Source: Mesosutterella multiformis (GTDB lineage: Bacteria; Pseudomonadota; Gammaproteobacteria; Burkholderiales; Burkholderiaceae_F). From it: 64,000 bases of DNA. Positions 17,846 to 26,304 of this stretch are shown in pieces. How positions within the stretch are numbered: position 1 is the first letter of the stretch; each line of letters begins with the position of its first letter. The notes beneath the pieces were generated by a model that was given only the letters and a program-made list of their open reading frames with translations, did no database searches and was not told the origin of the DNA. Position numbers and translations under genes: made by a program. The DNA is taken from the NCBI RefSeq assembly GCF_003402575.1, contig NZ_BGZJ01000001.1, positions 186,001 to 250,000 on the forward strand, in the 5' to 3' direction.

Positions 17846-18847
17846 ATGAGCCACTATCATCATCTTACTCTTCGGGACAGAGTATTTATTTCGGCTTTAA
17901 CGATTTCAGGCAAATCCCTGTCTGAAATTGCATGTGCGATTGGGAAAAATGTTTCTACGATCTCCCGCGAACTGAAGCGAAACAAGGCTGTATCGGCCCA
18001 GGATGGGGCTTCAGCTGCCTATGATCCCTGTGCCGCGCAGGCCCGATATCAGAGACAGAGAAAGCATTGCGGAAAGAGAAACATTCTGAAGTCTGACTCG
18101 TTGCTGACAAGGATTGTCTCAAATCTGCTGGTTAAGAAATTCTGGTCTCCGGAGCAGATTCAATACCGTCTCAGAAAGGAGCTGCCGAATCTAAGGATCA
18201 GCGCCACGACAATCTACCGAGGAATCAATTCTGGCTTTCTGGATCGCTTTGTGGATGGCCGAAAGATGTCCCGACACCTGCGACACCACGGTAAAACGCG
18301 TCACCGTAAAGGCATGACCGAGAGGCGAGGAAAGATCCAGATCACTCACAGCATTGAAGAGCGACCCCTGGAAGCTCAGAACAGATCTCGCCTGGGGGAT
18401 TGGGAAGGCGATACCGTCATCGGAAAAAAGGGCGGAGCCTGCCTCACGACTCTGGTCGATAGGAAGTCCGGCTTTCTCTGTGGCGGGAAAACCGCTTCCA
18501 AGACTGCGGCCGATGTGTCTGCCGTAATTGAGAAATCTCTGTCAGATAAGGATCTGCGTACGATTACCGTAGATCGCGGAAAAGAATTTTCCTGGGCTGA
18601 AAAACTGGAGAAAGATCTCAGAACCAAAGTGTATTTCTGCTTGCCTCATCATCCATGGGAGAAAGGAAGTAATGAAAATACAAACGGACTTCTTAGAGAC
18701 TTTTTCCCAAAAGGAATGAGTATCGATAAAATTTCTCAGGCAGAAGTTCAGAAACGGTTCAATGCTCTGAATTTCAGACCCAGAAAACGTCTCAATTGGA
18801 AGTGTCCGGCTGAAGTCTTTTATTCAGTAACTTTGCACTTGATTTGA
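17846..18847 (+). CDS. IS30-family transposase
   Basis: The 333-residue protein starts MSHYHHLTLRDRV. An N-terminal helix-turn-helix (SLSEIACAIGKNVSTISREL) recognises the element ends. The DDE core is visible as GDWEGDTVIGK (D), ITVDRGKEF (D) and WEKGSNENTNGLLR (E). It ends in RPRKRLNWKCPAEVF, the usual family ending. The ATG lies within the target repeat made by IS256 copy A, so its natural ribosome site is now 2.7 kb away. An in-frame TTG-type extension into the IS256 end exists but is fortuitous. Expression is therefore doubtful although the frame is intact. Confidence 0.92.
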   Translation: MSHYHHLTLRDRVFISALTISGKSLSEIACAIGKNVSTISRELKRNKAVSAQDGASAAYDPCAAQARYQRQRKHCGKRNILKSDSLLTRIVSNLLVKKFWSPEQIQYRLRKELPNLRISATTIYRGINSGFLDRFVDGRKMSRHLRHHGKTRHRKGMTERRGKIQITHSIEERPLEAQNRSRLGDWEGDTVIGKKGGACLTTLVDRKSGFLCGGKTASKTAADVSAVIEKSLSDKDLRTITVDRGKEFSWAEKLEKDLRTKVYFCLPHHPWEKGSNENTNGLLRDFFPKGMSIDKISQAEVQKRFNALNFRPRKRLNWKCPAEVFYSVTLHLI

Positions 18848-18987
18848 TAATTCACCATAAAAGTAATACACTCTTTAAAATTATATAAAAATAAACTGTT
18901 ACCCATCAACTTTTTCACGCAGATTGTACCTTTCCCATTGATCACAGGACACTTTCTCTAACCTAAAATTTCTTTAGGGGGAAAGCT

Positions 18988-19062
18988 ATGACGATCAAGA
19001 AGAAAGTGGAAACTTTAAGAACTAGTTCTGCGACTAGTCGTACGACTAGTAGTTCTTATTAG
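18988..19062 (+). CDS. Possible 24-residue Thr/Ser-rich small protein in the IS2-like leader
   Basis: An ATG at 18988 follows AGGGGGAAAG at good ribosome-site distance. The frame reads MTIKKKVETLRTSSATSR and ends at TAG 19060-19062. Its second half is encoded by a palindrome, so the composition may only reflect a DNA or RNA structure. Nothing similar is known to me. It may be a translated leader peptide or chance. Confidence 0.25.
   Translation: MTIKKKVETLRTSSATSRTTSSSY
19017..19057. repeat. Compound palindrome in the IS2-like leader
   Basis: ACTAGTCGTACGACTAGT at 19033-19050 is a perfect 18-base palindrome. AAGAACT at 19017-19023 and AGTTCTT at 19051-19057 form an outer pair with a bulge. 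It could fold in RNA or bind a dimeric protein. There is no T tract, so it is not a standard terminator. Confidence 0.6.
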
Positions 19063-19133
19063 GAGACTTCCGGGATTGAGGCTGAGAAATTAGTGCCCGA
19101 AGTTCCCCGCATCTTGATGATCCTGATGACGCG

Positions 19134-19490
19134 GTGTCAGAAGATTCGTCTCCAGTGGTTGTCGTCAGGGAAACCAGGAAGCGCTGGACAGCTGAGCAGA
19201 AGCTGTCGATTATCAGGCTGACCTATCTGGACGGAAATACCATGTCCTCTGTCGCGCGGCAGTACGGCATATCCCCTGTGATGCTTTTTGCCTGGAGATC
19301 AAAGGCGAAGAAAGGGTTACTGACGTCAGGGCACAGTGCAGGTGAGAAAACTGTCCCAGCTTCTCAGTATGCGCAGGCGCTGGATAAAATCCAGCGCCTG
19401 CAAAAACTGCTTGGGAGAGCTGTTTCTGATAACGAGCTCCTCAAAGAAGCTGTGGAGATGATGTCAGGAGAAAAATTCAATACGCGCTGA
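19134..19490 (+). CDS. IS3-family (IS2-group) transposase OrfA
   Basis: The 118-residue product has a helix-turn-helix (SSVARQYGISPVMLFAWRSK) and a leucine-zipper-like region ending NELLKEAVE, in the layout of IS2 OrfA (VPAS followed by LQKLLGR). The start is taken as GTG at 19134; no clear ribosome site precedes it and the frame is open upstream to about 19089, so the true N-terminus is uncertain. In IS3 elements OrfA binds the terminal repeats and is joined to OrfB by a -1 frameshift. OrfB here is broken, so the element should be inactive. Confidence 0.75.
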   Translation: MSEDSSPVVVVRETRKRWTAEQKLSIIRLTYLDGNTMSSVARQYGISPVMLFAWRSKAKKGLLTSGHSAGEKTVPASQYAQALDKIQRLQKLLGRAVSDNELLKEAVEMMSGEKFNTR

Positions 19491-20345
19491 GCCTGATACA
19501 AGAAGGGCACCCAATCAAGGGGTTTCCAGGGTGCTTGGTTTAGCACGCTCAAATCTTGAGATCATGCTCCACCGGAAAGAAAACTGGACTGACAAGAGGA
19601 TAAAAGCCAACAGGACGGTCTCGCAGAGTCTGACCAATCTATTCTTTCTGACGTAATGGGAGTGCTGAAGGTATTTCCTTCGTTTGGGTACCGCCGAATC
19701 AGCGCGGTCATAGCCCAGAGGCGCAGAAACCTGGGCAAGCCACCGATACCATAAACGAATCTTCCGGATAATCCATCAATTTAATCTGACTTTGCCTCAG
19801 AAATTACCGCTGCATGGCTTTTCCTCCGATCACCGGGGACATATTGCTGTCGCTGAACTCGATCGCCGCTGGTGCTCAGATGGTCTCGAATTCAGATGCC
19901 TAAATGGTGAGATCGTCACCGCTACCTTCGTAATTGATTGCTGTGACAGGGGGTGTCTTTCTCTTGTCGCAAAATCAGGCAAGGGATTGACCCCCGCTAT
20001 GGTGCGGGACGCCTTGATTATCGCCACAGAAAGAAGATTTGAAAATCTTTCAGGAAACCACGTCCTTGTGCAATTTCTGACGGATAACGGGGCAGCCTAC
20101 ACATCCATATCGACTCAGACCTCGTTTGCAGACTGGGGCTGATTGATTGCAAAACTCCGGTCTGCAGGCCGCAAAGCAACGGCATAGCAGAGGCTTCTAT
20201 CAAAATCCTGAAACGGGATTATCTCCCTTTCAAAGATTTAACCAGCGCTTATACCGCAATGGAATCATTAGGAAAAGTACAGAATATTTATAACAGAATT
20301 CATACTCACTCGGCATTGGATTACCTGTCACAAAAGGATTTCCGT
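19491..20345 (+). pseudogene. IS3-family (IS2-group) transposase OrfB, frameshifted and with stops
   Basis: Pieces of an IS2-type integrase core are found in more than one frame: GYRRISAVIAQRRRN (about 19690), WCSDGLEFRC and LTDNGAAYTS (19792-20142), then after a frameshift GIAEASIKILKRDYLPF and HSALDYLSQKDF to about 20345. At least two frame changes and several stops break it. Part of it has long diverged, so the loss is older than the IS256 insertions nearby. Confidence 0.85.
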
Positions 20346-20446
20346 GAAATCAGATGTCCGTGCCCTAACCCTCTATCTCTTCCACTCCACAGGTATAAGT
20401 ACAAACTTTAGCATTCAAGATTCGGGCTTGCTTAGAGCAATAGCAA

Positions 20447-20480
20447 AAACCCCCGAAACTCTTAAGAGTTTCGGGGGTTT
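20447..20480 (-). terminator. Terminator after tRNA-Ser, a perfect 34-base palindrome
   Basis: Arms AAACCCCCGAAACTCTT (20447-20463) and its exact inverse (20464-20480) lie 9 bases past the tRNA 3' end. On the minus strand GTTTTTGC follows, giving the T run. Confidence 0.88.
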
Positions 20481-20489
20481 ACTTACAAC

Positions 20490-20580
20490 TGGCGGAAGGG
20501 GAGGGATTCGAACCCTCGATAGGGCCAGGCCCTATGCCGCCTTTCCAGGGCGGTACATTCAACCACTCTGCCACCCTTCC
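20490..20580 (-). tRNA. tRNA-Ser (anticodon GGA)
   Basis: The 91-base gene has acceptor GGAAGGG/CCCTTCC, discriminator G and an encoded CCA at 20492-20490. The anticodon loop CTGGAAA gives GGA, reading UCC and UCU. The long variable arm (CATAGGGCCTGGCCCTATCG) is typical of tRNA-Ser, and the T-arm contains TTCGAATC. A consensus promoter lies upstream and a strong terminator downstream, so it is an independent unit standing between two insertion elements. Confidence 0.97.
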
Positions 20581-20670
20581 AGGATGGGTTCCACTAAGGC
20601 TTTCAAGCCCGTCCCGAATAAAGGTTTACGTCTTCAGGACAACCAGCGTTACCGGCTAGCGAGACTTGAA

Positions 20671-20698
20671 ATTATACGGATGCATATCACATTGTCAA
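20671..20698 (-). promoter_or_regulatory. Sigma-70 promoter of tRNA-Ser
   Basis: On the minus strand TTGACA (20698-20693) and TATAAT (20676-20671) are both perfect consensus hexamers, separated by 16 bases and about 90 bases upstream of the tRNA gene. Confidence 0.88.
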
Positions 20699-20741
20699 GG
20701 CATAGCCACAACATTTTTTTCTGATTGCTGTCATAGGGACC

Positions 20742-22084
20742 GAGGGTGAGGAAAATTTTGTGGGTGACTCTGAGATAATTGCTCTTGGAGGAGCCTCAAA
20801 TGAAACGAAAGACAGACCCCTTGGATAGTGTTGCAGGACAGATTTTAGAAAACGCCAAGAAATCCGGGCTTGAGATTAATACCGCAGAGGATGCGGAAAA
20901 TCTTATGGCCCATATGCTCGGTCGGCTGCTGACTCAAATGCTTGACGGTGAAATGACCAATCATCTCGGTTACGAAAGAGGCGGTAAACGTGTCACCGAA
21001 AATGAGCGTAACGGGCATAGTTCGAAAACCCTCAAATCGTCCAGCCTTGGAAATATCCGTATTGACGTACCCAGAGACCGCAAGGGAGAGTTTGAGCCGA
21101 GGGTCGTTCCTAAGCATAAACGCCAGCTGGCGGGGTTTGAGGACAAGGTTCTGGCCTTGTACGCCAGAGGGCTCTCAACCCGGGAAATTCAAGGCTTTCT
21201 CTATGATGAATACGGTATGGAGACCAGTGCCGAATTTATCAGCGATGTTACGGACGCCATCCTTCCTGAGGTTGAAAAATGGCAGAACCGTCCTCTGGAT
21301 CCGTTTTATACAACTGTTTTCTTTGACGCTATTCGAGTCAAAATCCGAGGTGATAATGGCATTGTTACCCCGAAAGCGGTCCATCTTGCCTTGGGCGTAA
21401 ACGCCCAGGGCCGCAAGGAAGTTTTGGGGATGTGGGTCGCTGATAACGAAAGCGCAAAATATTGGCTTAAGGTCTTCACTGAACTCAAAAACAGGGGGGT
21501 GTCTGATATTCTGATTGCTGTCACAGACGGACTCAAGGGAATGAAGGAGGCGCTTGAAGCTGCCTTTCCCAACACTCTGCTGCAGACCTGCATTGTTCAC
21601 CTGATCAGGAACAGTCTGAAATTCGTCGGATATAAGGATTACAAGGCCGTAGCCGGCGCGCTGAAGCCCATTTACCGGGCCGTAAACGCGGCTGATGCGC
21701 GGAAGGAACTGGACGCTTTTGCACAGTCGGAACTGGGGCTCAGATACCCTTACATCGCCAAACAGTGGATCGATTCCTGGGATAAGGTGATCCCCTTCTT
21801 TGATTTTTCCCCAAATATCCGCAGACTTATTTATACAACCAATGCCATAGAGAGCCTTAATCGGGATCTAAGAAAAGTAATTAAGACCCGAGCTGCTTTC
21901 CCTACTGAAACGGCTGCTTTGAAACTTCTCTTTCTGGCAATCCGGAAAGTAGAGAAAAGATGGGTGCGGCCTTCTCCATACTGGAGTGCCGCTATGAGAG
22001 AATTGGTTGTGCTATTTGGTGACCGAATCACCCCCTACATCGATTAACCTTGAACGAGCCGCCCACAAAAAATTACACACCCTC
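20742..22084 (+). mobile_element. IS256-family element, copy C (complete)
   Basis: The 1343-base element has the same inverted ends as copies A and B. It is flanked by a perfect 8-base target duplication TAGGGACC at 20734-20741 and 22085-22092. It is in inverse orientation to copies A and B and lies 147 bases upstream of fdxA. Confidence 0.96.
20800..22047 (+). CDS. IS256-family transposase (Transposase_mut), copy C
   Basis: The protein has 415 residues from the ATG at 20800, preceded by GGAGGAG at 20787-20793. Its sequence is identical to that of copy B, including the D, D and E catalytic positions (FFDAIR, VTDGLK, NAIESL). Identity among three copies indicates recent transposition in this genome. 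Confidence 0.96.
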   Translation: MKRKTDPLDSVAGQILENAKKSGLEINTAEDAENLMAHMLGRLLTQMLDGEMTNHLGYERGGKRVTENERNGHSSKTLKSSSLGNIRIDVPRDRKGEFEPRVVPKHKRQLAGFEDKVLALYARGLSTREIQGFLYDEYGMETSAEFISDVTDAILPEVEKWQNRPLDPFYTTVFFDAIRVKIRGDNGIVTPKAVHLALGVNAQGRKEVLGMWVADNESAKYWLKVFTELKNRGVSDILIAVTDGLKGMKEALEAAFPNTLLQTCIVHLIRNSLKFVGYKDYKAVAGALKPIYRAVNAADARKELDAFAQSELGLRYPYIAKQWIDSWDKVIPFFDFSPNIRRLIYTTNAIESLNRDLRKVIKTRAAFPTETAALKLLFLAIRKVEKRWVRPSPYWSAAMRELVVLFGDRITPYID

Positions 22085-22231
22085 TAGGGACCTCTGTCAC
22101 CCTCTCAAAGTCATCCTTTTTCATCCTGTCATGCGTTCTTCTTTTCTTCTAAAATACTGTCCCCTACGACAAAAAGAGACGCCGAAAACGTCGCTATTCA
22201 TAAACTCTGTTTCTCTAGAGGTACTTGTTTC

Positions 22232-22555
22232 ATGGCACATGTTGTCTGTGATGGCTGCGTTAACTGCAAGCACACTGATTGCGTGGACGTCTGCCCGGTA
22301 GACGCTTTCCGCGAAGGTCCCAACTTCCTCGTGATCGATCCTGATGAATGCATCGACTGCGCGGTCTGCATTCCGGAGTGCCCGGAAGCCGCGATTTTCG
22401 CGGAGGAAGATGTTCCTGAAGATCAGCAGGAATATATCCAGATCAACGCGGAGCTTTCCAAGCAGTGGCCTTCCATCACCCGCAAGAAGCCCGCTCCTGA
22501 TGACTGGGAGAAATGGTCTGGCGTGCCGAATAAGCTTCAGTACCTGAAGAGGTAA
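22232..22555 (+). CDS. fdxA: Seven-iron ferredoxin FdxA
   Basis: This 107-residue ferredoxin closely follows the Azotobacter-type FdxA pattern. Cysteines 9, 17 and 50 should bind the 3Fe-4S cluster and 21, 40, 43 and 46 the 4Fe-4S cluster; the extra C-terminal segment [18 protein letters not shown] is also typical. It carries low-potential electrons in the cytoplasm. AGAGGT lies before the ATG. It is followed 7 bases later by rnfB and then nth, forming an iron-sulfur operon. IS256 copy C inserted 147 bases upstream may affect its promoter. Confidence 0.96.
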   Translation: MAHVVCDGCVNCKHTDCVDVCPVDAFREGPNFLVIDPDECIDCAVCIPECPEAAIFAEEDVPEDQQEYIQINAELSKQWPSITRKKPAPDDWEKWSGVPNKLQYLKR

Positions 22556-22562
22556 GCGAACG

Positions 22563-23156
22563 GTGGCTGATAAGACTCAGAGCCTCGCAGACCGCATAAA
22601 CGACGCGCTGCCGCAGACCTTCTGCCGGCAGTGCGGCTTTGCGGGCTGTCGTGAGTACGCCGAAGCGGTTGCTGCCGGCCTTGCTCCCATTAACCGCTGT
22701 CCCCCAGGCGGCGATGAGGGCATTCATGCGCTTTCTCTTATCACGCATCAGCTCTACCTTCCTCTTGACCCTGAGTACGGTCGGGAACTTCCTTTTGCTG
22801 TCGCCCGGATCCGCGGTGACGAATGCATTGGCTGCGGCCGCTGTCGCAAGGTCTGTCCGGTAGACGCGATCACAGGCGGTCCCAAGCGTCTTCACGCTGT
22901 GATTGAGGATGCCTGCACCGGCTGCTCGCTCTGCCAGGCCGCGTGTCCGATTGCCTGTATCAGCATGGTGGAAACCGGGGCCGAGTGGACGCCCGAAAAG
23001 GCGTCTGCCGCCTCAAACCGTCATCAGGCCCGCAAGTCCCGCCTTGAGAGAGAATCCCTGGAACAGGAAGCCCGCTACGCGGCTCTGGGTCAGGGGGATC
23101 TCGCCCGCAAGAAGGCGGCTATCGAAGCCATCCTCGCGCTTGCCGCCAAAAAATAA
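22563..23156 (+). CDS. rnfB: RnfB-like iron-sulfur protein (electron transport complex subunit B)
   Basis: The 197-residue protein has a four-cysteine motif (C21, C24, C29, C46) of the RnfB Fe-S domain. It is followed by two 4Fe-4S ferredoxin motifs at C88-C98 and C118-C128. The N-terminal membrane helix of classical RnfB is missing and no other rnf gene is near, the arrangement seen in many betaproteobacteria where the gene sits beside nth. It probably passes electrons between ferredoxin and soluble partners. The GTG start follows an AGAGG site overlapping the fdxA end. The C-terminal tail is rich in Ala, Arg and Lys. Confidence 0.9.
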   Translation: MADKTQSLADRINDALPQTFCRQCGFAGCREYAEAVAAGLAPINRCPPGGDEGIHALSLITHQLYLPLDPEYGRELPFAVARIRGDECIGCGRCRKVCPVDAITGGPKRLHAVIEDACTGCSLCQAACPIACISMVETGAEWTPEKASAASNRHQARKSRLERESLEQEARYAALGQGDLARKKAAIEAILALAAKK

Positions 23157-23186
23157 GTTTCATCCAAATTCGGGAGGTGCTTTCAC

Positions 23187-23912
23187 GTGAATTCAGCCGA
23201 TATCCGGGAAATTTTCAGGCGCCTCGCCGAACTTCGTCCTGATCCCAAAAGCGAACTGAACTACCGGACGCCTTTTGAGCTCCTCGTTGCCGTTGTGCTT
23301 TCCGCGCAGGCGACCGATAAGAGCGTGAATGAGGCCACCAAAGTTCTTTACGCTCACGCAAACACCCCTGAGGCGATTCTCGCGCTCGGAGAAGAGGGAC
23401 TCATCCCTTATATCAACAGGATCGGTCTCTACCGGAACAAAGCAAAACACGTGATCGGGCTCTGCTCCGAGCTGATCAAGCGCTTCAACGGCGAAGTTCC
23501 GGAAGACTTTGATGCGCTCTGCTCCCTTCCTGGTGTCGGGCACAAGACAGCAAACGTTGTTCTTAACGTCGCGTTCGGTCATCCCACAGTTGCTGTAGAT
23601 ACCCACATCTTCCGTGTCGCGAACCGGACCGGCATCGCCCCCGGGAAAACACCGGACGAAGTATCAGAAGCTATCGTCCGCGTCTGCCCGAAGGAATATC
23701 TCCATAACGCGCACCACTGGCTCCTTCTTCACGGCCGCTACTGCTGCACCGCGAGAAACCCGAAATGCTGGGAATGCCCGATCCGGGATCTCTGCGAATT
23801 TGACGAAAAGACACCTGCGCCGGAGGAAAAACCGATTCCTCATATCCTTCCCAAAAAAGAAGGCCGGAAACCGCGCGCCGCTTCCGCTTCCCGGAAGAAA
23901 AAGTCATCCTGA
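23187..23912 (+). CDS. nth: Endonuclease III (DNA glycosylase/AP lyase)
   Basis: The 241-residue enzyme removes oxidised pyrimidines from DNA. The helix-hairpin-helix LPGVGHKTAN holds catalytic K120 and D138 lies in VAVDTH, the same numbers as in E. coli. The 4Fe-4S cluster cysteines C187, C194, C197 and C203 are complete. The GTG start at 23187 has GGGAGG upstream. A basic and proline-rich tail of about 30 residues (ending SRKKKSS) is added beyond the usual 211 residues and may aid DNA binding. It is the third gene of the fdxA-rnfB-nth unit. Confidence 0.96.
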   Translation: MNSADIREIFRRLAELRPDPKSELNYRTPFELLVAVVLSAQATDKSVNEATKVLYAHANTPEAILALGEEGLIPYINRIGLYRNKAKHVIGLCSELIKRFNGEVPEDFDALCSLPGVGHKTANVVLNVAFGHPTVAVDTHIFRVANRTGIAPGKTPDEVSEAIVRVCPKEYLHNAHHWLLLHGRYCCTARNPKCWECPIRDLCEFDEKTPAPEEKPIPHILPKKEGRKPRAASASRKKKSS

Positions 23913-24053
23913 CGCTTTTCCTCCATCACTCCAGGCCGGTTGCAGTTTCCGCTTTCTCTCAGCTCCGCTAACATAGATAGATTACGTTTTGAAATTTCCT
24001 CTCGGAATTTCGACGCGGTTTATTAGCGGCTAAAGAAAAAAGAGACAGCATAT

Positions 24054-25256
24054 ATGGAAGGAACGAAGCACCTCACGCCCAGGTATTCCCAGATGGCCCT
24101 TGGCCTTGCGGACGACATCCTGGGACCGATTCTCGCTGACGGCTCAAAACCGGATTTTATTTCGTTCGGCGGCGGTCTTCCCTGCCCAGAAGGTTTCCCT
24201 GTTGAAGCGCTGCGGGAAGCCTCCGACTGGTGCCTGAAGACCTACCCGAGCCGGTCTCTGCAGTATTCGGGACCGGAAGGAGAACCGGAACTCCGTGAGC
24301 AGATCGCCGCTTACGAAACTTCCCGCGGGAATCCGACGTCGCCTGACGAAATTCTTGTCACGTCAGGCAGTCAGCAGGCGCTTGATCTCTGCGGCCGGGT
24401 TTTCTGTGACCCGGGTTCAAAGATTCTGATTCAGCGTCCTTCCTATATTGGCGCCCTGGAAGCTTTCAACCTCTCTCAGCCGACGTACGTTGAAATGCCG
24501 TCTGATGCTGAAGGCGCGGCTCCGGCTGAAATCGGGGAAGAAGCGCGCGGTGTCCGGTTTGCCTATACGCTCGCCACTTACTGCAATCCGACCGGACAGA
24601 CGATGAGCGCTGAGCGCCGGAAGCAGCTGATTGAAAAAGCCGAGCAGTACGATTTCTGGATCGTTGAAGACGATCCTTATGGCGAACTCTGGTACGAAAA
24701 GAAGCCTCCGATCTCCATCCGGAATCTGGCGCCGCACCGCACGATCCGCCTCTGCTCCTTCTCGAAGATCCTCGCCCCGGGTCTTCGCCTTGGCTACATC
24801 ATCGCGCCGCGTGACGTGATTCAGATGTTCTCGAAGATCCAGAGCTACGCTGTCCTCTCCACTCCCTGCATCAATCAGCTCGTCGCTGCCCGAGTGCTCG
24901 CAAGCGGCCTTCTGAAGACGCATCTCCCGGAAGTCCGCGCGATCTACCGCGAGCATTCGTTCGATATGCAGCAGGCGCTTTCTGAATTCATGCCGAAAGA
25001 CCCCGGCATCAGCTGGACCAGGCCAGAGGGCGGCATGTTTATCTGGCTTACGCTTCCGAAGCCGATTGACACGTTTGCCATGCTTCCGAAGGCGCTCCGG
25101 ATGAAGCTTCTCTATGTGCCGGGATTCGCGTTCTACCCGAACTCCCCTGAGCAGAACCATATCCGACTTTCCTTTGTGACTGTTCCGAAGGAAAAGACGA
25201 TTGAAGGTGTTCAGCGTCTCGCGGCTCTCGTGTCGGACGAACTCCGACGCCTCTGA
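24054..25256 (+). CDS. PLP-dependent class I/II aminotransferase (2-aminoadipate/MocR-type fold)
   Basis: The 400-residue enzyme shows CNPTG with N178, D206 and Y209 in VEDDPYGEL, and the Schiff-base lysine K238 in SFSKILAPGLRLGY. These are the landmarks of the LysN/KAT-like subgroup, which accepts aromatic, branched or 2-aminoadipate amino acids. There is no N-terminal GntR domain, so it is an enzyme and not a MocR regulator. It is followed 29 bases later by an asparaginase gene, suggesting a small amino-acid catabolism operon. The exact substrate cannot be read from the sequence. Confidence 0.88.
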   Translation: MEGTKHLTPRYSQMALGLADDILGPILADGSKPDFISFGGGLPCPEGFPVEALREASDWCLKTYPSRSLQYSGPEGEPELREQIAAYETSRGNPTSPDEILVTSGSQQALDLCGRVFCDPGSKILIQRPSYIGALEAFNLSQPTYVEMPSDAEGAAPAEIGEEARGVRFAYTLATYCNPTGQTMSAERRKQLIEKAEQYDFWIVEDDPYGELWYEKKPPISIRNLAPHRTIRLCSFSKILAPGLRLGYIIAPRDVIQMFSKIQSYAVLSTPCINQLVAARVLASGLLKTHLPEVRAIYREHSFDMQQALSEFMPKDPGISWTRPEGGMFIWLTLPKPIDTFAMLPKALRMKLLYVPGFAFYPNSPEQNHIRLSFVTVPKEKTIEGVQRLAALVSDELRRL

Positions 25257-25285
25257 TCCCTCAAAGCAAAAAGGAACACCACGCC

Positions 25286-26284
25286 ATGGCTCTGCCAAAA
25301 ATTGAAATTCTGACGACAGGCGGCACGATTGCAGGAAAGGGAGAGAGTGAAACCGGCTCTTCTTACCACGCGGGAGAAGTTCCTGGAGACGAACTTGTCC
25401 GCTCAGTCCCTGGGCTCAGCCGGGTTGCTGATATTACAGTGCGGGAAATCGCCTCCATCCCTTCTCAGGACATGACAGAAGGCGTGTGGCTCGCCCTTCT
25501 CTCCGCGATCCGTGAGGACGCGGAGAAGTTTGACGGGTTCGTCATCACGCACGGCACTGACACTATGGAAGAAACCGCTTTCTTCCTTAGCCTCACCGTG
25601 CCGGCAGGAAAATCCGTTGTGATCACGGGAGCCATGCTCCCCTCCACCGCTCTTTCTTCTGACGGTCCTAAAAACCTCTATAACGCGGTTTCTGCCGCCG
25701 CGGCTCCCAAATCGTCTCGCTATGGTGTCATAGCCGCGATGAACGGAGAACTCTTCGCCGCCCGGGGGCTCTTCAAATCAAAGACGGTGGCGCTTGACAC
25801 ATTCAGTACCCGTTTCGGAGGTCCGATTGGCTGGACGCAGGGCGGTGTCACGCACTTCAGCGTGAGTCCCGCGCCTGAACGATCCCTTCCCTCTTTCCGG
25901 GACCTCGGGGCAATCCGCGAGAGTTCGCTTCCCAAAATCGCCTGCATCGCGGTCTGGGCTGGTTCTGACGGCGTTGCCGCATCCGCCTACATGGATGCCG
26001 GCTATCAGGGACTCGTCATTGAAGGTTTCGGTGACGGCAATATCCCCGGAGGTCTCCTCCCCACGCTGCGGCTTGCCGCGGAATCGGGGCTTGCTGTCGT
26101 ACGGTCCAGCCGCTGTGCTTACGGCCCCGTGCTGGAAGCAGGAGAAATTAACGACGCTGAAAACGGATTTGTCTGCGGCGGAGCGCTTTCTGCCGCTCAG
26201 TGCCGTATTCTTCTGCAGCTCGCTCTCCTTAAGAACCCGAGAGCCAAGCGAACAGACCTCCAGAAACTCTTTTCCCAGTTTTAA
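25286..26284 (+). CDS. L-asparaginase
   Basis: The 332-residue enzyme hydrolyses asparagine to aspartate and ammonia. The two active-site threonine motifs are present: TTGGTIA (10-16) and THGTDTMEE (T88-E96), the latter with the paired T and D. No signal peptide is seen, so it should act in the cytoplasm, although its sequence style is nearer the high-affinity type II group than to short cytoplasmic forms. An AAGGA site precedes the ATG. It follows the aminotransferase gene and is followed by a small unknown gene and gluQ in the same direction. Confidence 0.92.
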   Translation: MALPKIEILTTGGTIAGKGESETGSSYHAGEVPGDELVRSVPGLSRVADITVREIASIPSQDMTEGVWLALLSAIREDAEKFDGFVITHGTDTMEETAFFLSLTVPAGKSVVITGAMLPSTALSSDGPKNLYNAVSAAAAPKSSRYGVIAAMNGELFAARGLFKSKTVALDTFSTRFGGPIGWTQGGVTHFSVSPAPERSLPSFRDLGAIRESSLPKIACIAVWAGSDGVAASAYMDAGYQGLVIEGFGDGNIPGGLLPTLRLAAESGLAVVRSSRCAYGPVLEAGEINDAENGFVCGGALSAAQCRILLQLALLKNPRAKRTDLQKLFSQF

Positions 26285-26304
26285 CCGACGCGAGACTATT
26301 CTCC

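Larger units (their letters stand above)
15031..18871 (+). mobile_element. IS30-family element, split by an IS256-family element
   Basis: The left end (15031-15075) and the right end (about 18830-18871) share a perfect inverted 26-base core beginning GGTGAATTATCAAATC, with weaker matching outside it. Removing the IS256 insertion (15148-17840) leaves about 1.15 kb, the normal size for this family. The left piece holds the ribosome site GAGGGA at 15135-15140 and the right piece holds the transposase gene. Outer borders are uncertain by a few bases because no clear 2-3 base target duplication was found. Confidence 0.75.
18943..20362 (+). mobile_element. Decayed IS3-family (IS2-group) element
   Basis: The two characteristic frames, an orfA (19134-19490) and a broken orfB (19491 to about 20345), are present. 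CACAGGACACT at 18943-18953 and the inverse of CAGATGTCCGTG near 20351-20362 are similar and may be the terminal repeats, giving about 1.42 kb, a plausible size. The terminal assignment is weak; the transposase assignment is strong. Confidence 0.6.
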
